Part shown: in pieces, positions 36,366 through 45,283 of the stretch
Layout: each line of letters opens with the position of its first letter
How positions within the stretch are numbered: the first letter of the stretch is position 1
NCBI GenBank assembly: GCA_963791885.1
Contig: CAWBUL010000006.1
Span: forward strand, 2,604,001 to 2,668,000
From: CAVSUZ01 sp963791885
Lineage (GTDB): Bacteria; Pseudomonadota; Alphaproteobacteria; Acetobacterales; Acetobacteraceae
Direction of reading: 5' to 3'
Length of the DNA: 64,000 bases
Position numbers and translations under genes: made by a program
Notes under the pieces: generated by a model
Databases searched by the model: none
What the model was told of the DNA's origin: nothing
What the model saw: only the letters and a program-made list of their open reading frames with translations

Positions 36366-36767
36366 ATGGCGTATCAGCAACGCAAGATCGGGTTCGTCGG
36401 CACGCCTGACAGCAACCCGGAGACCAAGCCGTTCTTCGATGCGGCAGCGGAGGGCAAGTTCGTCGTGCCGATGTGCGGGGCGTGCGGCAAGTCGCACTGG
36501 TATCCGCGCGGTATTTGCCCGCATTGCTTCAGTCAGGACCTGTCGTGGAAGCCGGCGTCCGGCAAGGGCAAGATCTACTCCTTCAGCGTGATGAAGCGGG
36601 CGGAGGTGCCTTACTCCATCGCGTATGTGACACTGGAAGAAGGTCCGACGATGATGACGAACATCGTCGATTGCGACCTGGATACGCTGAAGATCGGGCA
36701 GCCAGTGATGGTGACCTTCGTGCCGAGCGAGGGCGGCCCGCCGATGCCGATGTTCAAGCCGGCATAA
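36366..36767 (+). CDS. DUF35 OB-fold zinc-ribbon protein, partner of the thiolase-like enzyme
   Basis: 133 residues: a Zn ribbon with two CxxC pairs (MCGACGKSHWYPRGICPHC) and an OB-fold (KGKIYSFSVMKRAEVPYSIAYVTLEEG). Such proteins bind thiolase-like enzymes and often CoA. Starts 5 bp after the preceding stop, in one operon with it. Confidence 0.9.
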   Translation: MAYQQRKIGFVGTPDSNPETKPFFDAAAEGKFVVPMCGACGKSHWYPRGICPHCFSQDLSWKPASGKGKIYSFSVMKRAEVPYSIAYVTLEEGPTMMTNIVDCDLDTLKIGQPVMVTFVPSEGGPPMPMFKPA

Positions 36768-36790
36768 CGACGAACAACAAGGGAACGTTC

Positions 36791-38017
36791 ATGGTGACTC
36801 TGACCAGACGCGGCCTGCTTGGCACGGTCGCTGCCGCCGGCGTGGTGCGTGTTGGGCATGCTCAGACGCCCAGCATCAAGATCGGCGTGCTGAACGATCA
36901 ATCGGGGCCGTATCGCGATGACGGCGGGCTGACCGGCGTGGCGTGCGCGAAGCAGGCACTGATCGATTTCGGCGTGCCGGGGAAGGGCTTCAACGTCGAG
37001 GTGATCACGGCCGATCATCAGAACAAGCCGCAGGTAGGTGCGGCGATCGCGCGACAGTGGTTCGACCAAGACGGGGTGGACTGCATCGTGGATGTACCGA
37101 CGTCATCGGTGGGATTGGCCGTGAACACGGTGTGCAGGGAAAAGAACAAAGTATACCTGAACTCGGGTACCGGGACGTCGGACCTGACCGGTCCGCAGTG
37201 CAGCCCGAACACGGTGCACTGGACCTATGACACGTACATGCTCGGGAAATCGACCGGCGGGGCGACGGTGAAGGCCGGTGGAGATTCGTGGTTCTTCATC
37301 ACGGCGGATTACGTATTCGGGCAGACGCTGCAGCGGGATACATCGTCGATCGTGACGGCAGCGGGTGGCAAAATCTTAGGCAGTGTTAAGTATCCATTTC
37401 CGGACACGACGGACTTTTCGGCGCTGCTACTGCAGGCGAAGTCGTCCGGCGCGAAGGTGCTGGGGCTGTGCAACGCGGGTGACGATACGGAAAACTGCAT
37501 CAAGCAGGCGCAGGAGTTCGGCATTAAGGGCAGCATGCGCGTGGCGGCCATGCTGTTCCAGAGCGATGACGTACGGGCGGTCGGGCTCGCGGAGGCTCAG
37601 GGGTTAATCTGGACCGAGTTGTATTATTGGGACCTGAATGACCGGACGCGCGCGTTCAACAACCGAGTGAAGAGCAAGACCGAGCATGGGGCGTATCCGA
37701 ACATGACCCAGGCTGGGGATTATGGTGCGACATTCCACTACCTGAAGGTTGTCGCGGATATGGGCGTGCCCGCGGCGAAGGCGGACGGGCGCGCAGTGGT
37801 GGAGCGGATGAAGCGCATGCCGACCGATGACGATGCGTTCGGGCCAGGCCAGATCCGCGAGGACGGGCGCGCACTGCATCCAGTCTATCTGTTGCAGGCG
37901 AAGACCCCGGCAGAGAGCAAGAATTCCTGGGATGTGGCGAAAGTAATCGCCACCACGCCTGCGGATCAAGCGTGGCGACCGCTCGATCAGGGTGGCTGCC
38001 CGCTGGTGAAGTCGTAA
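36791..38017 (+). CDS. ABC transporter substrate-binding protein (branched-chain amino acid / Peripla_BP_6 type)
   Basis: Periplasmic binding protein of 408 residues with a twin-arginine-like signal (TRRGLLGTVAAAGVV...AQ). Mature start IKIGVLNDQSGPYRD is characteristic of LivJ-type proteins; HQNKPQVGAAIARQWFD and FITADYVFG fit. No permease genes follow, so it must be served elsewhere. Co-transcribed with the thiolase-like/DUF35 pair, it may bring in the aromatic or acyl substrate of that pathway (inference). Confidence 0.9.
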   Translation: MVTLTRRGLLGTVAAAGVVRVGHAQTPSIKIGVLNDQSGPYRDDGGLTGVACAKQALIDFGVPGKGFNVEVITADHQNKPQVGAAIARQWFDQDGVDCIVDVPTSSVGLAVNTVCREKNKVYLNSGTGTSDLTGPQCSPNTVHWTYDTYMLGKSTGGATVKAGGDSWFFITADYVFGQTLQRDTSSIVTAAGGKILGSVKYPFPDTTDFSALLLQAKSSGAKVLGLCNAGDDTENCIKQAQEFGIKGSMRVAAMLFQSDDVRAVGLAEAQGLIWTELYYWDLNDRTRAFNNRVKSKTEHGAYPNMTQAGDYGATFHYLKVVADMGVPAAKADGRAVVERMKRMPTDDDAFGPGQIREDGRALHPVYLLQAKTPAESKNSWDVAKVIATTPADQAWRPLDQGGCPLVKS

Positions 38018-38332
38018 TCAGCTGAGAGCGCGGGTGAGTTCCTGCTTGCTCATGCGGGAACGCCCGGGGATTTTGCGGCGCTTGGCTTCCTTGTAGAGAT
38101 CGGCGCGAGTTTTTTCGGCCTTGCGCTCACGGCGTTTGGTCGTGGCGAGGCGCTTGCGATTCGTTCCCGGCGACTGACGGTTGGAGGCGCCGGCTTCTGA
38201 CAGGGCGATAGCGACAGCCTGGCGGCGGTTGCGCACTTTGCGGCCGCCCGCGGTTTCGAGATCGCGATGCTTGAACTCGTGCATGACGCGTTCGACCGTT
38301 TGCTTTTGGGCGGGTGTTTCGTGCTGAGCCAT
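38018..38332 (-). CDS. Small basic protein (DUF6496-like, Rho-N/SAP-like tail)
   Basis: A 104-residue, very basic protein. The N-terminal part (QTVERVMHEFKHRDLETAGGRKVRNRRQAVAIALSEAG, split here: MHEFKHRDL; VRNRRQAVAIALSEAG) is the pattern named DUF6496; the C-terminal ADLYKEAKRRKIPGRSRMSK resembles a Rho-N or SAP nucleic-acid-binding motif. The stop abuts the end of the convergent ABC binding protein. DNA binding is plausible, not shown. Confidence 0.7.
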   Translation of the reverse strand: MAQHETPAQKQTVERVMHEFKHRDLETAGGRKVRNRRQAVAIALSEAGASNRQSPGTNRKRLATTKRRERKAEKTRADLYKEAKRRKIPGRSRMSKQELTRALS

Positions 38333-38390
38333 TGCGATGTCTCCTGTCAGAAAGACTGCGCCGGCACTAATGCCGGCGCATCTGCAGCGG

Positions 38391-38885
38391 TTAGGCCGCC
38401 TCCTGGGTAGCCTGTTTGTTCAAGGTTGAATTGGCGATCTGATTCAACAGCGTGTCCGCTTTCTTTTCTTCATCCAGAGTTTGCTGCAGAACCTTCGCGG
38501 CGTCGCTCATGCCGCACGCTTTGGCCCATGCCACCAAGGTGCCATAACGTGCCATTTCGTAGTGCTCCACAGCCTGGGCATTCGCCAAAATGCCGGCATC
38601 ACGCACCGCGCCCTGCTCGAACTCGTGCACGACTTCATCGCCCTCTTCGATGATGCCGTTGATCGCCTCACAGGTTTGGCCGCGCGCGCGCTTCCCTAAC
38701 ATCTCGAACACCTGCTGCAGGCGCTCCACATGGCCCTGCGTCTCGTCACGGTGTTCCGTCAGCGCTTTTTTCAACTGCTCATTCTCCGATGCCTTCGCCA
38801 TTTCCGGCAGCGCCTTCAGTATCTGGCGTTCGGCGTAGTACACATCCTGTACGAATGAGAGCAGCAGATCGTTCATGCTTTTCAT
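38391..38885 (-). CDS. Ferritin-like DUF892 (YciE/YciF) stress protein
   Basis: A 164-residue four-helix protein: LLLSFVQDVYYAERQILKALP, the Glu/His-rich helices EHRDETQGHVERLQQVFE and AVEHYEMARYGTLVAWA, and DEEKKADTLLNQIA. These are the conserved carboxylate/His positions of DUF892. Often part of general-stress regulons with DUF6496-type genes, as here. Confidence 0.92.
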   Translation of the reverse strand: MKSMNDLLLSFVQDVYYAERQILKALPEMAKASENEQLKKALTEHRDETQGHVERLQQVFEMLGKRARGQTCEAINGIIEEGDEVVHEFEQGAVRDAGILANAQAVEHYEMARYGTLVAWAKACGMSDAAKVLQQTLDEEKKADTLLNQIANSTLNKQATQEAA

Positions 38886-39010
38886 GCTGGGGTCGTCCTT
38901 CTTCGTAGGCCCGCCATTGGACAGCGGTACGCGCCTACAACCGTCGAGCGATCACGGCGTTCGGAGCGCAGGGCGCACAATCCAATGAGCGCCGGTCGCC
39001 TCACTCCAAA

Positions 39011-39024
39011 GTGAGCAAGCTCAC
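39011..39024. promoter_or_regulatory. Perfect 14-bp palindrome between stress gene and redox operon
   Basis: GTGAGCAAGCTCAC lies in the 229-bp gap between the divergent DUF892 gene and the TPP-enzyme operon, about 90 bp before the latter. A dimeric repressor site is possible. I see no convincing EcfG-type GGAAC/CGTT pair nearby. Confidence 0.35.
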
Positions 39025-39114
39025 AATCGCGATGGGGGGCCACACTCACGTTTCCGCAATGAAACGGACGGGCCTGGCCAGCGTTGACCGTCCATCGGAG
39101 TAAGGGGCGGAGCC

Positions 39115-40902
39115 ATGGCGGAAACGGTGAGCGATTTCTTCTGGGATCGGCTCCACGAGTGGGGTGTGCGGCGGATTTTCGGCTATCCAGGTGACGGCAT
39201 TAACGGTCTTGTCGCCGCTCTGGACCGCCACAAGGACAAATTCGACTTCGTGCAGGTGCGGCACGAGGAAATGGCCGCATTCATGGCGAGCGCCCATGCC
39301 AAATTCACGGGCGAGATCGGGGTCTGCATGGCAACCTCCGGGCCCGGCGCCATCCACCTGTTGAACGGACTATATGATGCAAGGCTGGACCACCAGCCGG
39401 TACTGGCCATCGTGGGACAGCAAGCGCGTGCGGCGCTCGGCGGACATTATCAACAGGAAGTGGACCTCGAATCGCTGTTCAAAGATGTGGCCGGCGCATT
39501 CGTGCAGCAGGCATCCACGCCGGCGCAAATACGGCACCTGATCGATCGCGCAATGCGCATCGCCACGTCTGATCGGAAGGTCACCTGCATCATTCTACCG
39601 AACGATCTGCAGGAGGAGAAGGCGGTGGAAACGCCGCCATACAAGCACGGGACAGTCCATTCAGGCATAGGCGCTCCGGCTCTACACCCGACCCCCTCGG
39701 ATGCAGAATTGCGCCGCGCGGCCGAGGTGCTGAACGCCGGCAAGAAGGTCGCCATGCTGGTGGGCGCTGGGGCCCTCCATTGCACGGACGAGGTGATAGA
39801 GGTGGCCGAGAAGCTCGGGGCAGGCATCGCCAAGGCGCTGCTCGGGAAGGCTGCCGTGCCTGATGACCTGCCATTCGTCACCGGGTCTATTGGGCTGCTC
39901 GGGACCAAGCCGAGCTACGACATGATGATGGGCTGCGACACGCTGCTGGTCGTCGGGTCGGGGTTCCCCTACTCCGAGTTCCTGCCGCGCGAAGGCGAAG
40001 CGCGCGGCGTGCAGATCGATATTTCCGCCGGCATGTTGAGTTTGCGCTATCCGATGGAGGTCAACCTGCTCGGCGAAAGCAAGGAGACGCTGAAGCGGCT
40101 CCTGCCGATGCTGGATCACAAGCAGGATCGTTCCTGGCGCAAGCAGATCGAAGGCTGGACCAAGGAGTGGTGGGAGGTGCTGCGTTCGCGCGCCATGCAG
40201 TCCGCTGAGCCGATTAATCCGCAACGGGTGTTCTGGGAGCTTTCTCCGAAGCTGCCGGAGCGGTGCATCATCGCCGCTGATTCCGGCTCCGGCACCAATT
40301 GGTATGCGCGCGACGTGAAGATGCGGCGCGGAATGATGGCCTCGCTCTCGGGTGGGCTGGCCAGCATGGGTGCGGGCATGCCTTACGCCGTGGCGGCTAA
40401 GTTTGCCTATCCGGACCGGCCGGTGATCGCCCTGGTGGGTGATGGCGCGTTTCAGATGAACGGCATGAGCGAGCTGATCACGGTGAAGAAGTACTGGAAG
40501 CAGTGGAGCAATCCACACTTCATTGTCATGGTGCTGAACAACCGTGACCTGAACCAGGTCACCTGGGAGCTGCGGGCGATGGCCGGTGACCCCAAGGTGG
40601 AGATTACCCAGAATCTGCCGGACGTGTCTTACGCCCGCTATGCCGATTTGCTCGGGCTCAAAGGCTTCTTCTGCGATAATCCGGACAAGATTTCCCAGAC
40701 CTGGAATGAAGCGCTGGCGTGCGACCGTCCGTGCTTGGTCGAGTTCTACACCGACCCGAACGTGCCGCCGCTGCCACCGCACATCACGCTGGCCGAGGCG
40801 CGCGCGTTCATGGGGTCGATGTATGGGGAACCGGAGCTGGCCAGCGTGCTGACCAATACCGCGAAGGAAGTTGTCGCGTCGCTCCTTCCGTCCCGTTCCT
40901 GA
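39115..40902 (+). CDS. Thiamine-pyrophosphate enzyme (pyruvate oxidase / acetolactate-synthase type)
   Basis: 595-residue three-domain TPP enzyme. The activating Glu is in QVRHEEMAAFMASAHA (51/52); the central domain has AMLVGAGAL; the TPP/Mg motif runs from GDGAFQMN to VLNNRDLNQ. It resembles PoxB-like quinone or oxygen-linked pyruvate oxidases rather than AHAS, which usually has a small subunit. First gene of a five-gene operon ending with a GMC flavoenzyme; the next gene starts 4 bp later. Confidence 0.9.
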   Translation: MAETVSDFFWDRLHEWGVRRIFGYPGDGINGLVAALDRHKDKFDFVQVRHEEMAAFMASAHAKFTGEIGVCMATSGPGAIHLLNGLYDARLDHQPVLAIVGQQARAALGGHYQQEVDLESLFKDVAGAFVQQASTPAQIRHLIDRAMRIATSDRKVTCIILPNDLQEEKAVETPPYKHGTVHSGIGAPALHPTPSDAELRRAAEVLNAGKKVAMLVGAGALHCTDEVIEVAEKLGAGIAKALLGKAAVPDDLPFVTGSIGLLGTKPSYDMMMGCDTLLVVGSGFPYSEFLPREGEARGVQIDISAGMLSLRYPMEVNLLGESKETLKRLLPMLDHKQDRSWRKQIEGWTKEWWEVLRSRAMQSAEPINPQRVFWELSPKLPERCIIAADSGSGTNWYARDVKMRRGMMASLSGGLASMGAGMPYAVAAKFAYPDRPVIALVGDGAFQMNGMSELITVKKYWKQWSNPHFIVMVLNNRDLNQVTWELRAMAGDPKVEITQNLPDVSYARYADLLGLKGFFCDNPDKISQTWNEALACDRPCLVEFYTDPNVPPLPPHITLAEARAFMGSMYGEPELASVLTNTAKEVVASLLPSRS

Positions 40903-40906
40903 CGCA

Positions 40907-42007
40907 ATGGCACGCGCCCATGTCACGATCGGAACCGTGCAGGCGCGTGCCTACACGGTTCCCACGGACCAGCCCGAGCAGGATGGAACACTCGACTGGG
41001 ACAGAACTACGATCGTTATTGTAACCGTGCAGGCGGGCGGGTACGAGGGTATCGGTTATACTTATGCTGACAAAAGTAATACCTCTCTCATCGTCGGGAA
41101 ACTCGCCGAGACGATCCAAGGTAGGGATGCATTCGACATCGCCGGTTGTGCCGCGGCGATGGCTCGCGCGGTGCGCAATATGGGGCGCAGGGGTCTCGCC
41201 TCAACGGCGATTTCCGCGGTGGATGCCGCGTTGTGGGACCTGAAGGCCAAGCTGCTTGACCTCCCGCTGGTACGGCTGCTTGGTGCGGTCCATCCGAACG
41301 TACCGATTTATGGCAGCGGCGGCTTCACGAACTATACTGACCGGAAACTCGCCCAGCAGCTTGGTTCCTGGGTTTCGCACGACGGCTGCAAATGCGTGAA
41401 GATGAAAGTCGGCCGTGACCCGCGGCGGGACCGCGAACGGGTGAAGGTCGCGCGCGAGGCGATTGGAGACGCCGGCCTGTTTGTCGATGCCAATGGGGCG
41501 TTGAATGCCAAACGTGCACTCGCCTTCGCGGACCATGTGCTAATTCATGATGTCCGATGGTTCGAGGAACCGGTCTCCAGCGACGATTTCGAGCATCTCC
41601 GACTGTTGCGGGAACGCATTCCCGCACCGATGGAGGTTGCCGCGGGCGAGTATCACTACGTGCTGGACGACATGCGGGCGATGCTGGCAGCCGATTGTGT
41701 TGACGTGATGCAGGCAGACGCCACGCGATGTGGTGGCGTGACAGGGTTCCTTGCGGCCGGGACGCTGACCGATGCCCACCACACGGACCTGTCTGGACAC
41801 TGTGCCCCTTCAATCCATCTGCATGCGGCCTGTGCTGTGCCGCGACTACGGCACCTCGAATGGTTCCACGATCATGTCCGGATCGAACATATGTTTTTCG
41901 ACGGAGCCCCGCTGCCGAAGAACGGCATCATCGAACCGGACCTGTCGCGTACCGGGCTGGGAATCGCGCTGAAGACGCAGGACGCTGAGCGTTACGCGGA
42001 CGATTGA
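40907..42007 (+). CDS. Enolase-superfamily enzyme (mandelate racemase / muconate lactonising type)
   Basis: 366 residues from ATG 40907. The KxK-like catalytic KMKVGRD, metal ligands FVDANGALN (Asp), WFEEPVSSDD (Glu) and EVAAGEYHY (Glu), and the His-containing GHCAPSIHLHAA identify the superfamily. Members include sugar-acid dehydratases, which would agree with a sugar/acid oxidising operon (inference). It is 4 bp after the TPP gene and 8 bp before the membrane protein. Confidence 0.92.
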   Translation: MARAHVTIGTVQARAYTVPTDQPEQDGTLDWDRTTIVIVTVQAGGYEGIGYTYADKSNTSLIVGKLAETIQGRDAFDIAGCAAAMARAVRNMGRRGLASTAISAVDAALWDLKAKLLDLPLVRLLGAVHPNVPIYGSGGFTNYTDRKLAQQLGSWVSHDGCKCVKMKVGRDPRRDRERVKVAREAIGDAGLFVDANGALNAKRALAFADHVLIHDVRWFEEPVSSDDFEHLRLLRERIPAPMEVAAGEYHYVLDDMRAMLAADCVDVMQADATRCGGVTGFLAAGTLTDAHHTDLSGHCAPSIHLHAACAVPRLRHLEWFHDHVRIEHMFFDGAPLPKNGIIEPDLSRTGLGIALKTQDAERYADD

Positions 42008-42015
42008 GGAAAGTG

Positions 42016-42984
42016 ATGTCAGGCGATACGCTCGAGGGAGCAGGGCTAGCTGCGCTGGGGATTGTGTCGGCCGGCGTGCTGGCGGTGCTGGGGGGACGGA
42101 TGGTCCCTGGAGGGCCGTTACTGCCGTTGAAACGCAAGCCGCGTGCGCGGTCCTGGGTGGGCAAGCGTGCCGTTTCCACCCGAGCCGCTCAACGCCTCAA
42201 TCACAGCTCCGCACTGCTTTCGCTCTCGGTCTTCGCCGATAGTTCGATCGAACACTATCGCGGCATGTTCAACAACAAAGCGATGGTGCTGCCATTGCTC
42301 GCTTCCGCTGCGACCTTGGTGAGCAGCCTGCACGGGGCGCACGATGAAACCCCGACAGGGCACCGGGTTCGGCACGGCGTCGCTGCGATCAGCGGGATGA
42401 TCGGCATGATCGGCGGCGGGTTCCATCTATACAATGTGACGAAGAGAGACGGCGGATTGTCCTGGCACAATCTGTTCTATGGCGCTCCGCTAGGGGCGCC
42501 CTATGCGTTGATCCTCGCTGGGGTGATGGGCACGGCCGCGGAGCATGTCCGAGATTCGACTGAGGGACGCCTGCGACTGTTTGCATTACCGGCGGGCCCG
42601 ACAGTCGCGGCGCTGACAACGGGCGGGTTGATTGGCACGGTTGCAGAAGCAGCGTTGCTGCATTTCCGTGGAGCCTATCACGACCCATTCATGTTCCTGC
42701 CGATTAGCGTGCCACCCGTTGCCGCCGCGCTTGTGGCAAAGGCGGGTGCGGAAGTCCACCCAGTTTGGGGCCAGCTGACCCGCGCGTGGTTGTGGCTGAC
42801 AGCGCTGATGGGGTTCGCCGGATCGGGTTTTCATATCTACGGGGTCAGCCGCAACATGGGAGGCTGGCGAAACTGGAGTCAAAACGTGCTGACTGGTCCT
42901 CCTATTCCCGCACCTCCCAGCTTTACGGGGTTGGCGCTGGCGGGGCTTGCCGCGCTCGATCTGCTGGAGCAGTGGGATGGCTGA
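42016..42984 (+). CDS. Internally duplicated multi-pass membrane protein with conserved His
   Basis: 322 residues, about eight hydrophobic segments, no family recognised. It consists of two related halves. EHYRG (His80) and GFHLYNV (His137) in the first correspond to LHFRG (His216) and GFHIYGV (His273) in the second; both pairs are 57 residues apart, offset 136. Each is followed by GG...W and G-x-P...AP (YGAPLGAP; TGPPIPAP). Its stop overlaps the start of the gluconate-dehydrogenase-like subunit. A membrane anchor or haem/quinone-binding subunit for the GMC enzyme is my inference. Confidence 0.75.
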   Translation: MSGDTLEGAGLAALGIVSAGVLAVLGGRMVPGGPLLPLKRKPRARSWVGKRAVSTRAAQRLNHSSALLSLSVFADSSIEHYRGMFNNKAMVLPLLASAATLVSSLHGAHDETPTGHRVRHGVAAISGMIGMIGGGFHLYNVTKRDGGLSWHNLFYGAPLGAPYALILAGVMGTAAEHVRDSTEGRLRLFALPAGPTVAALTTGGLIGTVAEAALLHFRGAYHDPFMFLPISVPPVAAALVAKAGAEVHPVWGQLTRAWLWLTALMGFAGSGFHIYGVSRNMGGWRNWSQNVLTGPPIPAPPSFTGLALAGLAALDLLEQWDG

Positions 42985-43591
42985 TCGGATCCGCTTCCCC
43001 GGTTACAGCACGCTGGACAAACGCAACTCGCCATCGTGGAACGAGGCGACGCGATTCGTCGTGGAGAAGCGGCTTTATAATCCGCCGTCGCGGCGATTTT
43101 TTACCGATCAAGAGTGGCCGGTTTTAATCGCGGTGTGCGATCGGATCATCCCGCAAGCCGGCGAGCGCGTCCCCATCGAGAATTTCGTGGACCAGAAGAT
43201 GATAGAGAATCAGGGCGACGGTTATCAGCAGGCCGGCGAACCCAGCATGCAGGAGATGTGGCGGCGCGGCCTCCATGCCATCGAGGAGGAGGCACGGTTG
43301 CGGTTTGGGGAGAGTTTCATCGATCTGCCGGGTGGGAGGCAAGATGACGTGCTGCACATGGTGCAGCGTGGCGATGTCCGAGCGACAGAATGGGCAGAGG
43401 TTTCGGCCAAAAGCTTCTTCAAGGGTCGTATTCTGCATGACGTGATCACGTATTACTACGCACATCCGAAGGGCTGGGACGAGATGGGCTTTGGTGGTCC
43501 CGCGTCGCCGCGCGGCTATGTGCGCATGGGATTCGATCGACACGATCCATGGGATGCGGTACCGGCGAAAGCGGATCGTCCGCATGCCTGA
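42977..43591 (+). CDS. Gluconate 2-dehydrogenase subunit 3 family protein
   Basis: 204 residues. The family signature is FFTDQEWPVLIAVCDRIIPQ, followed by a helical acidic part. Unlike most such subunits it shows no twin-arginine or Sec signal. It overlaps the membrane-protein gene by 8 bp and the GMC gene by 8 bp. The usual role is assembly and export of the flavoprotein partner. Confidence 0.85.
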   Translation: MADRIRFPGYSTLDKRNSPSWNEATRFVVEKRLYNPPSRRFFTDQEWPVLIAVCDRIIPQAGERVPIENFVDQKMIENQGDGYQQAGEPSMQEMWRRGLHAIEEEARLRFGESFIDLPGGRQDDVLHMVQRGDVRATEWAEVSAKSFFKGRILHDVITYYYAHPKGWDEMGFGGPASPRGYVRMGFDRHDPWDAVPAKADRPHA

Positions 43592-45281
43592 CATTGTTCC
43601 CACTAGCCCTCGGGGAAAGGATAACCGCGCCCCCGATGTGCTCCGTCCTGGCGGTTGGGTGCCGATGCGTCAGTATCCGGAGAGCGAAGAGGTCGACTTC
43701 GCCATCGTCGGGACTGGTGCGGGTGGCGGCTCACTGGCCGCGAAGCTGGCTGAATACGGGTTTTCGGTGGTGGCGTTCGACGCCGGTCCATGGTTCCGGC
43801 CACTCGACGAGTTCGCATCCGATGAATTGGAGCAGGAGAAACTAATCTGGACGGATAACCGGATCATTGATGGCGGGAATCCGGTGGAGCTTGGCCACAA
43901 CAACAGCGGCAAGGCTGTCGGTGGCAGCACCGTTCACTTCATGATGGTGTCGCTGCGCTTCCGCCCGGAGCACTTCAAGTCCCGCACGAAGCTGGGATAC
44001 GCGGTGGACTGGCCGGTCGACTGGCAAGAGATGTGGCGCTACTACGACGAGGTCGAAGACGCGCTGAAAATTTCCGGCCCAGTCAAATTTCCGTGGGGAC
44101 CTCCGCGCCGTCGCTATCCCTATCGGCCCCATGAAGTGAACGCAGCGGGGCTGGTCCTAGCGCGCGGATGCGAAAAGCTGGGTATCAAATGGTGTCCGAC
44201 ACCGCTCGCGACTTTATCCGCGCCACGCGGCCTGTCTCCCCCATGCGTCTATCGCGGATTTTGCGGTTTCGGGTGCTCCACGAACGCAAAGCAGAGTGCG
44301 TTGGTGGTCTGGATTCCGCGCGCGCTGGCGGCTGGAGCAGAGGTGCGGGATTTGGCGATGGTGGGGCGGATCGAGGCAAACCAGTATGGCCGCGTCACCG
44401 GTGTGCATTATTTGCGCGAAGGTCAGTGGCGCTTTCAAAGGGCACGCAACGTCGTGGTCGCCGGCTATGCCATCGAGACCCCGCGGCTGCTCCTGATTTC
44501 GGCCAATGCGCAGTTTCCCGACGGTCTCGCCAACAGCAACGGACAGGTTGGAAAGAATTTCCTGGTGCAATCGAACGACGCCGTGTGGGGCACCATGGAT
44601 CAAGAGATCCGGTGGTACAAGGGGCCGCCCTCGATGGCGATGACCGAGCACTGGAACTACAATGACGAGGGAAAGGATTTCTTCGGCGGTTATGCCTATA
44701 TGAGCCAGGGACCCCTGGCGATTGAATGGGCACGATCTTTAGCGACCAACCGCGGATTGTGGGGTCAAGCGCTGAAAGACGCGTTGACCCATTACATCTA
44801 CCAGGCCGGGCTGAAAATCGTCGGCGAAGTGCTGCCGCGAGAGGAGAATACAGTCACCCTGGCGGATCAGAAGGACGAATACGGTCTGCCGATCGCGAAG
44901 GTCACCTTCTCATACTGCGAGAACGATAAGAAACTGAAGCAGCATGCAGTACGGGAAATGACCCGCGCGCTGGAGGCGGCTGGCGGCAAAGACATCTGGA
45001 GTAACGACGATACGGCGCATCTCGGCGGTACGTGCCGAATGGGCGATAACCCGGCCAGAAGCGTCACGAACGCCGACGGGCGGACCTGGGACATTCCGAA
45101 CTTATGGATTTGCGACGGGTCATTGATGCCCACGGTGGGCGGCGTGAACCCATCACTAACGGTTCAAGCCATGTCCTGCCGGATCGCTGACCGGATCAAG
45201 GCGATGGCTGCGCGGGGCGAACTGGACGCCCCGGCCCGGCAGGCCACACGCGTGACCATGCCGGCGGAAGCGGTGAGATAA
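43584..45281 (+). CDS. GMC-family FAD oxidoreductase (gluconate/sorbitol dehydrogenase large-subunit type)
   Basis: 565 residues. FAD-binding GTGAGGGSLAAKLAEYG (43 onward), AVGGSTVHFMM, a Cys cluster CVYRGFCGFGCSTNAKQ typical of gluconate/2-ketogluconate dehydrogenase large subunits, and the C-terminal catalytic His region TAHLGGTCRMGDNP with NPSLTVQA. Oxidises a hydroxyl of a sugar, sugar acid or alcohol and passes electrons to a membrane acceptor. The normal cytochrome c subunit is not encoded here; the duplicated membrane protein occupies its place. Confidence 0.93.
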   Translation: MPDIVPTSPRGKDNRAPDVLRPGGWVPMRQYPESEEVDFAIVGTGAGGGSLAAKLAEYGFSVVAFDAGPWFRPLDEFASDELEQEKLIWTDNRIIDGGNPVELGHNNSGKAVGGSTVHFMMVSLRFRPEHFKSRTKLGYAVDWPVDWQEMWRYYDEVEDALKISGPVKFPWGPPRRRYPYRPHEVNAAGLVLARGCEKLGIKWCPTPLATLSAPRGLSPPCVYRGFCGFGCSTNAKQSALVVWIPRALAAGAEVRDLAMVGRIEANQYGRVTGVHYLREGQWRFQRARNVVVAGYAIETPRLLLISANAQFPDGLANSNGQVGKNFLVQSNDAVWGTMDQEIRWYKGPPSMAMTEHWNYNDEGKDFFGGYAYMSQGPLAIEWARSLATNRGLWGQALKDALTHYIYQAGLKIVGEVLPREENTVTLADQKDEYGLPIAKVTFSYCENDKKLKQHAVREMTRALEAAGGKDIWSNDDTAHLGGTCRMGDNPARSVTNADGRTWDIPNLWICDGSLMPTVGGVNPSLTVQAMSCRIADRIKAMAARGELDAPARQATRVTMPAEAVR

Positions 45282-45283
45282 AA

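Noticed and set aside
38886..39114. EcfG general-stress promoter upstream of the DUF892 gene
   Set aside because: Only a weak CGAAC-16-GGTT pair was found, two mismatches from GGAAC/CGTT, so I do not claim it.
39682..40926. Minus-strand frame of 414 codons opposite the TPP enzyme
   Set aside because: Shadow of the plus-strand gene; no start context and no recognisable domain.
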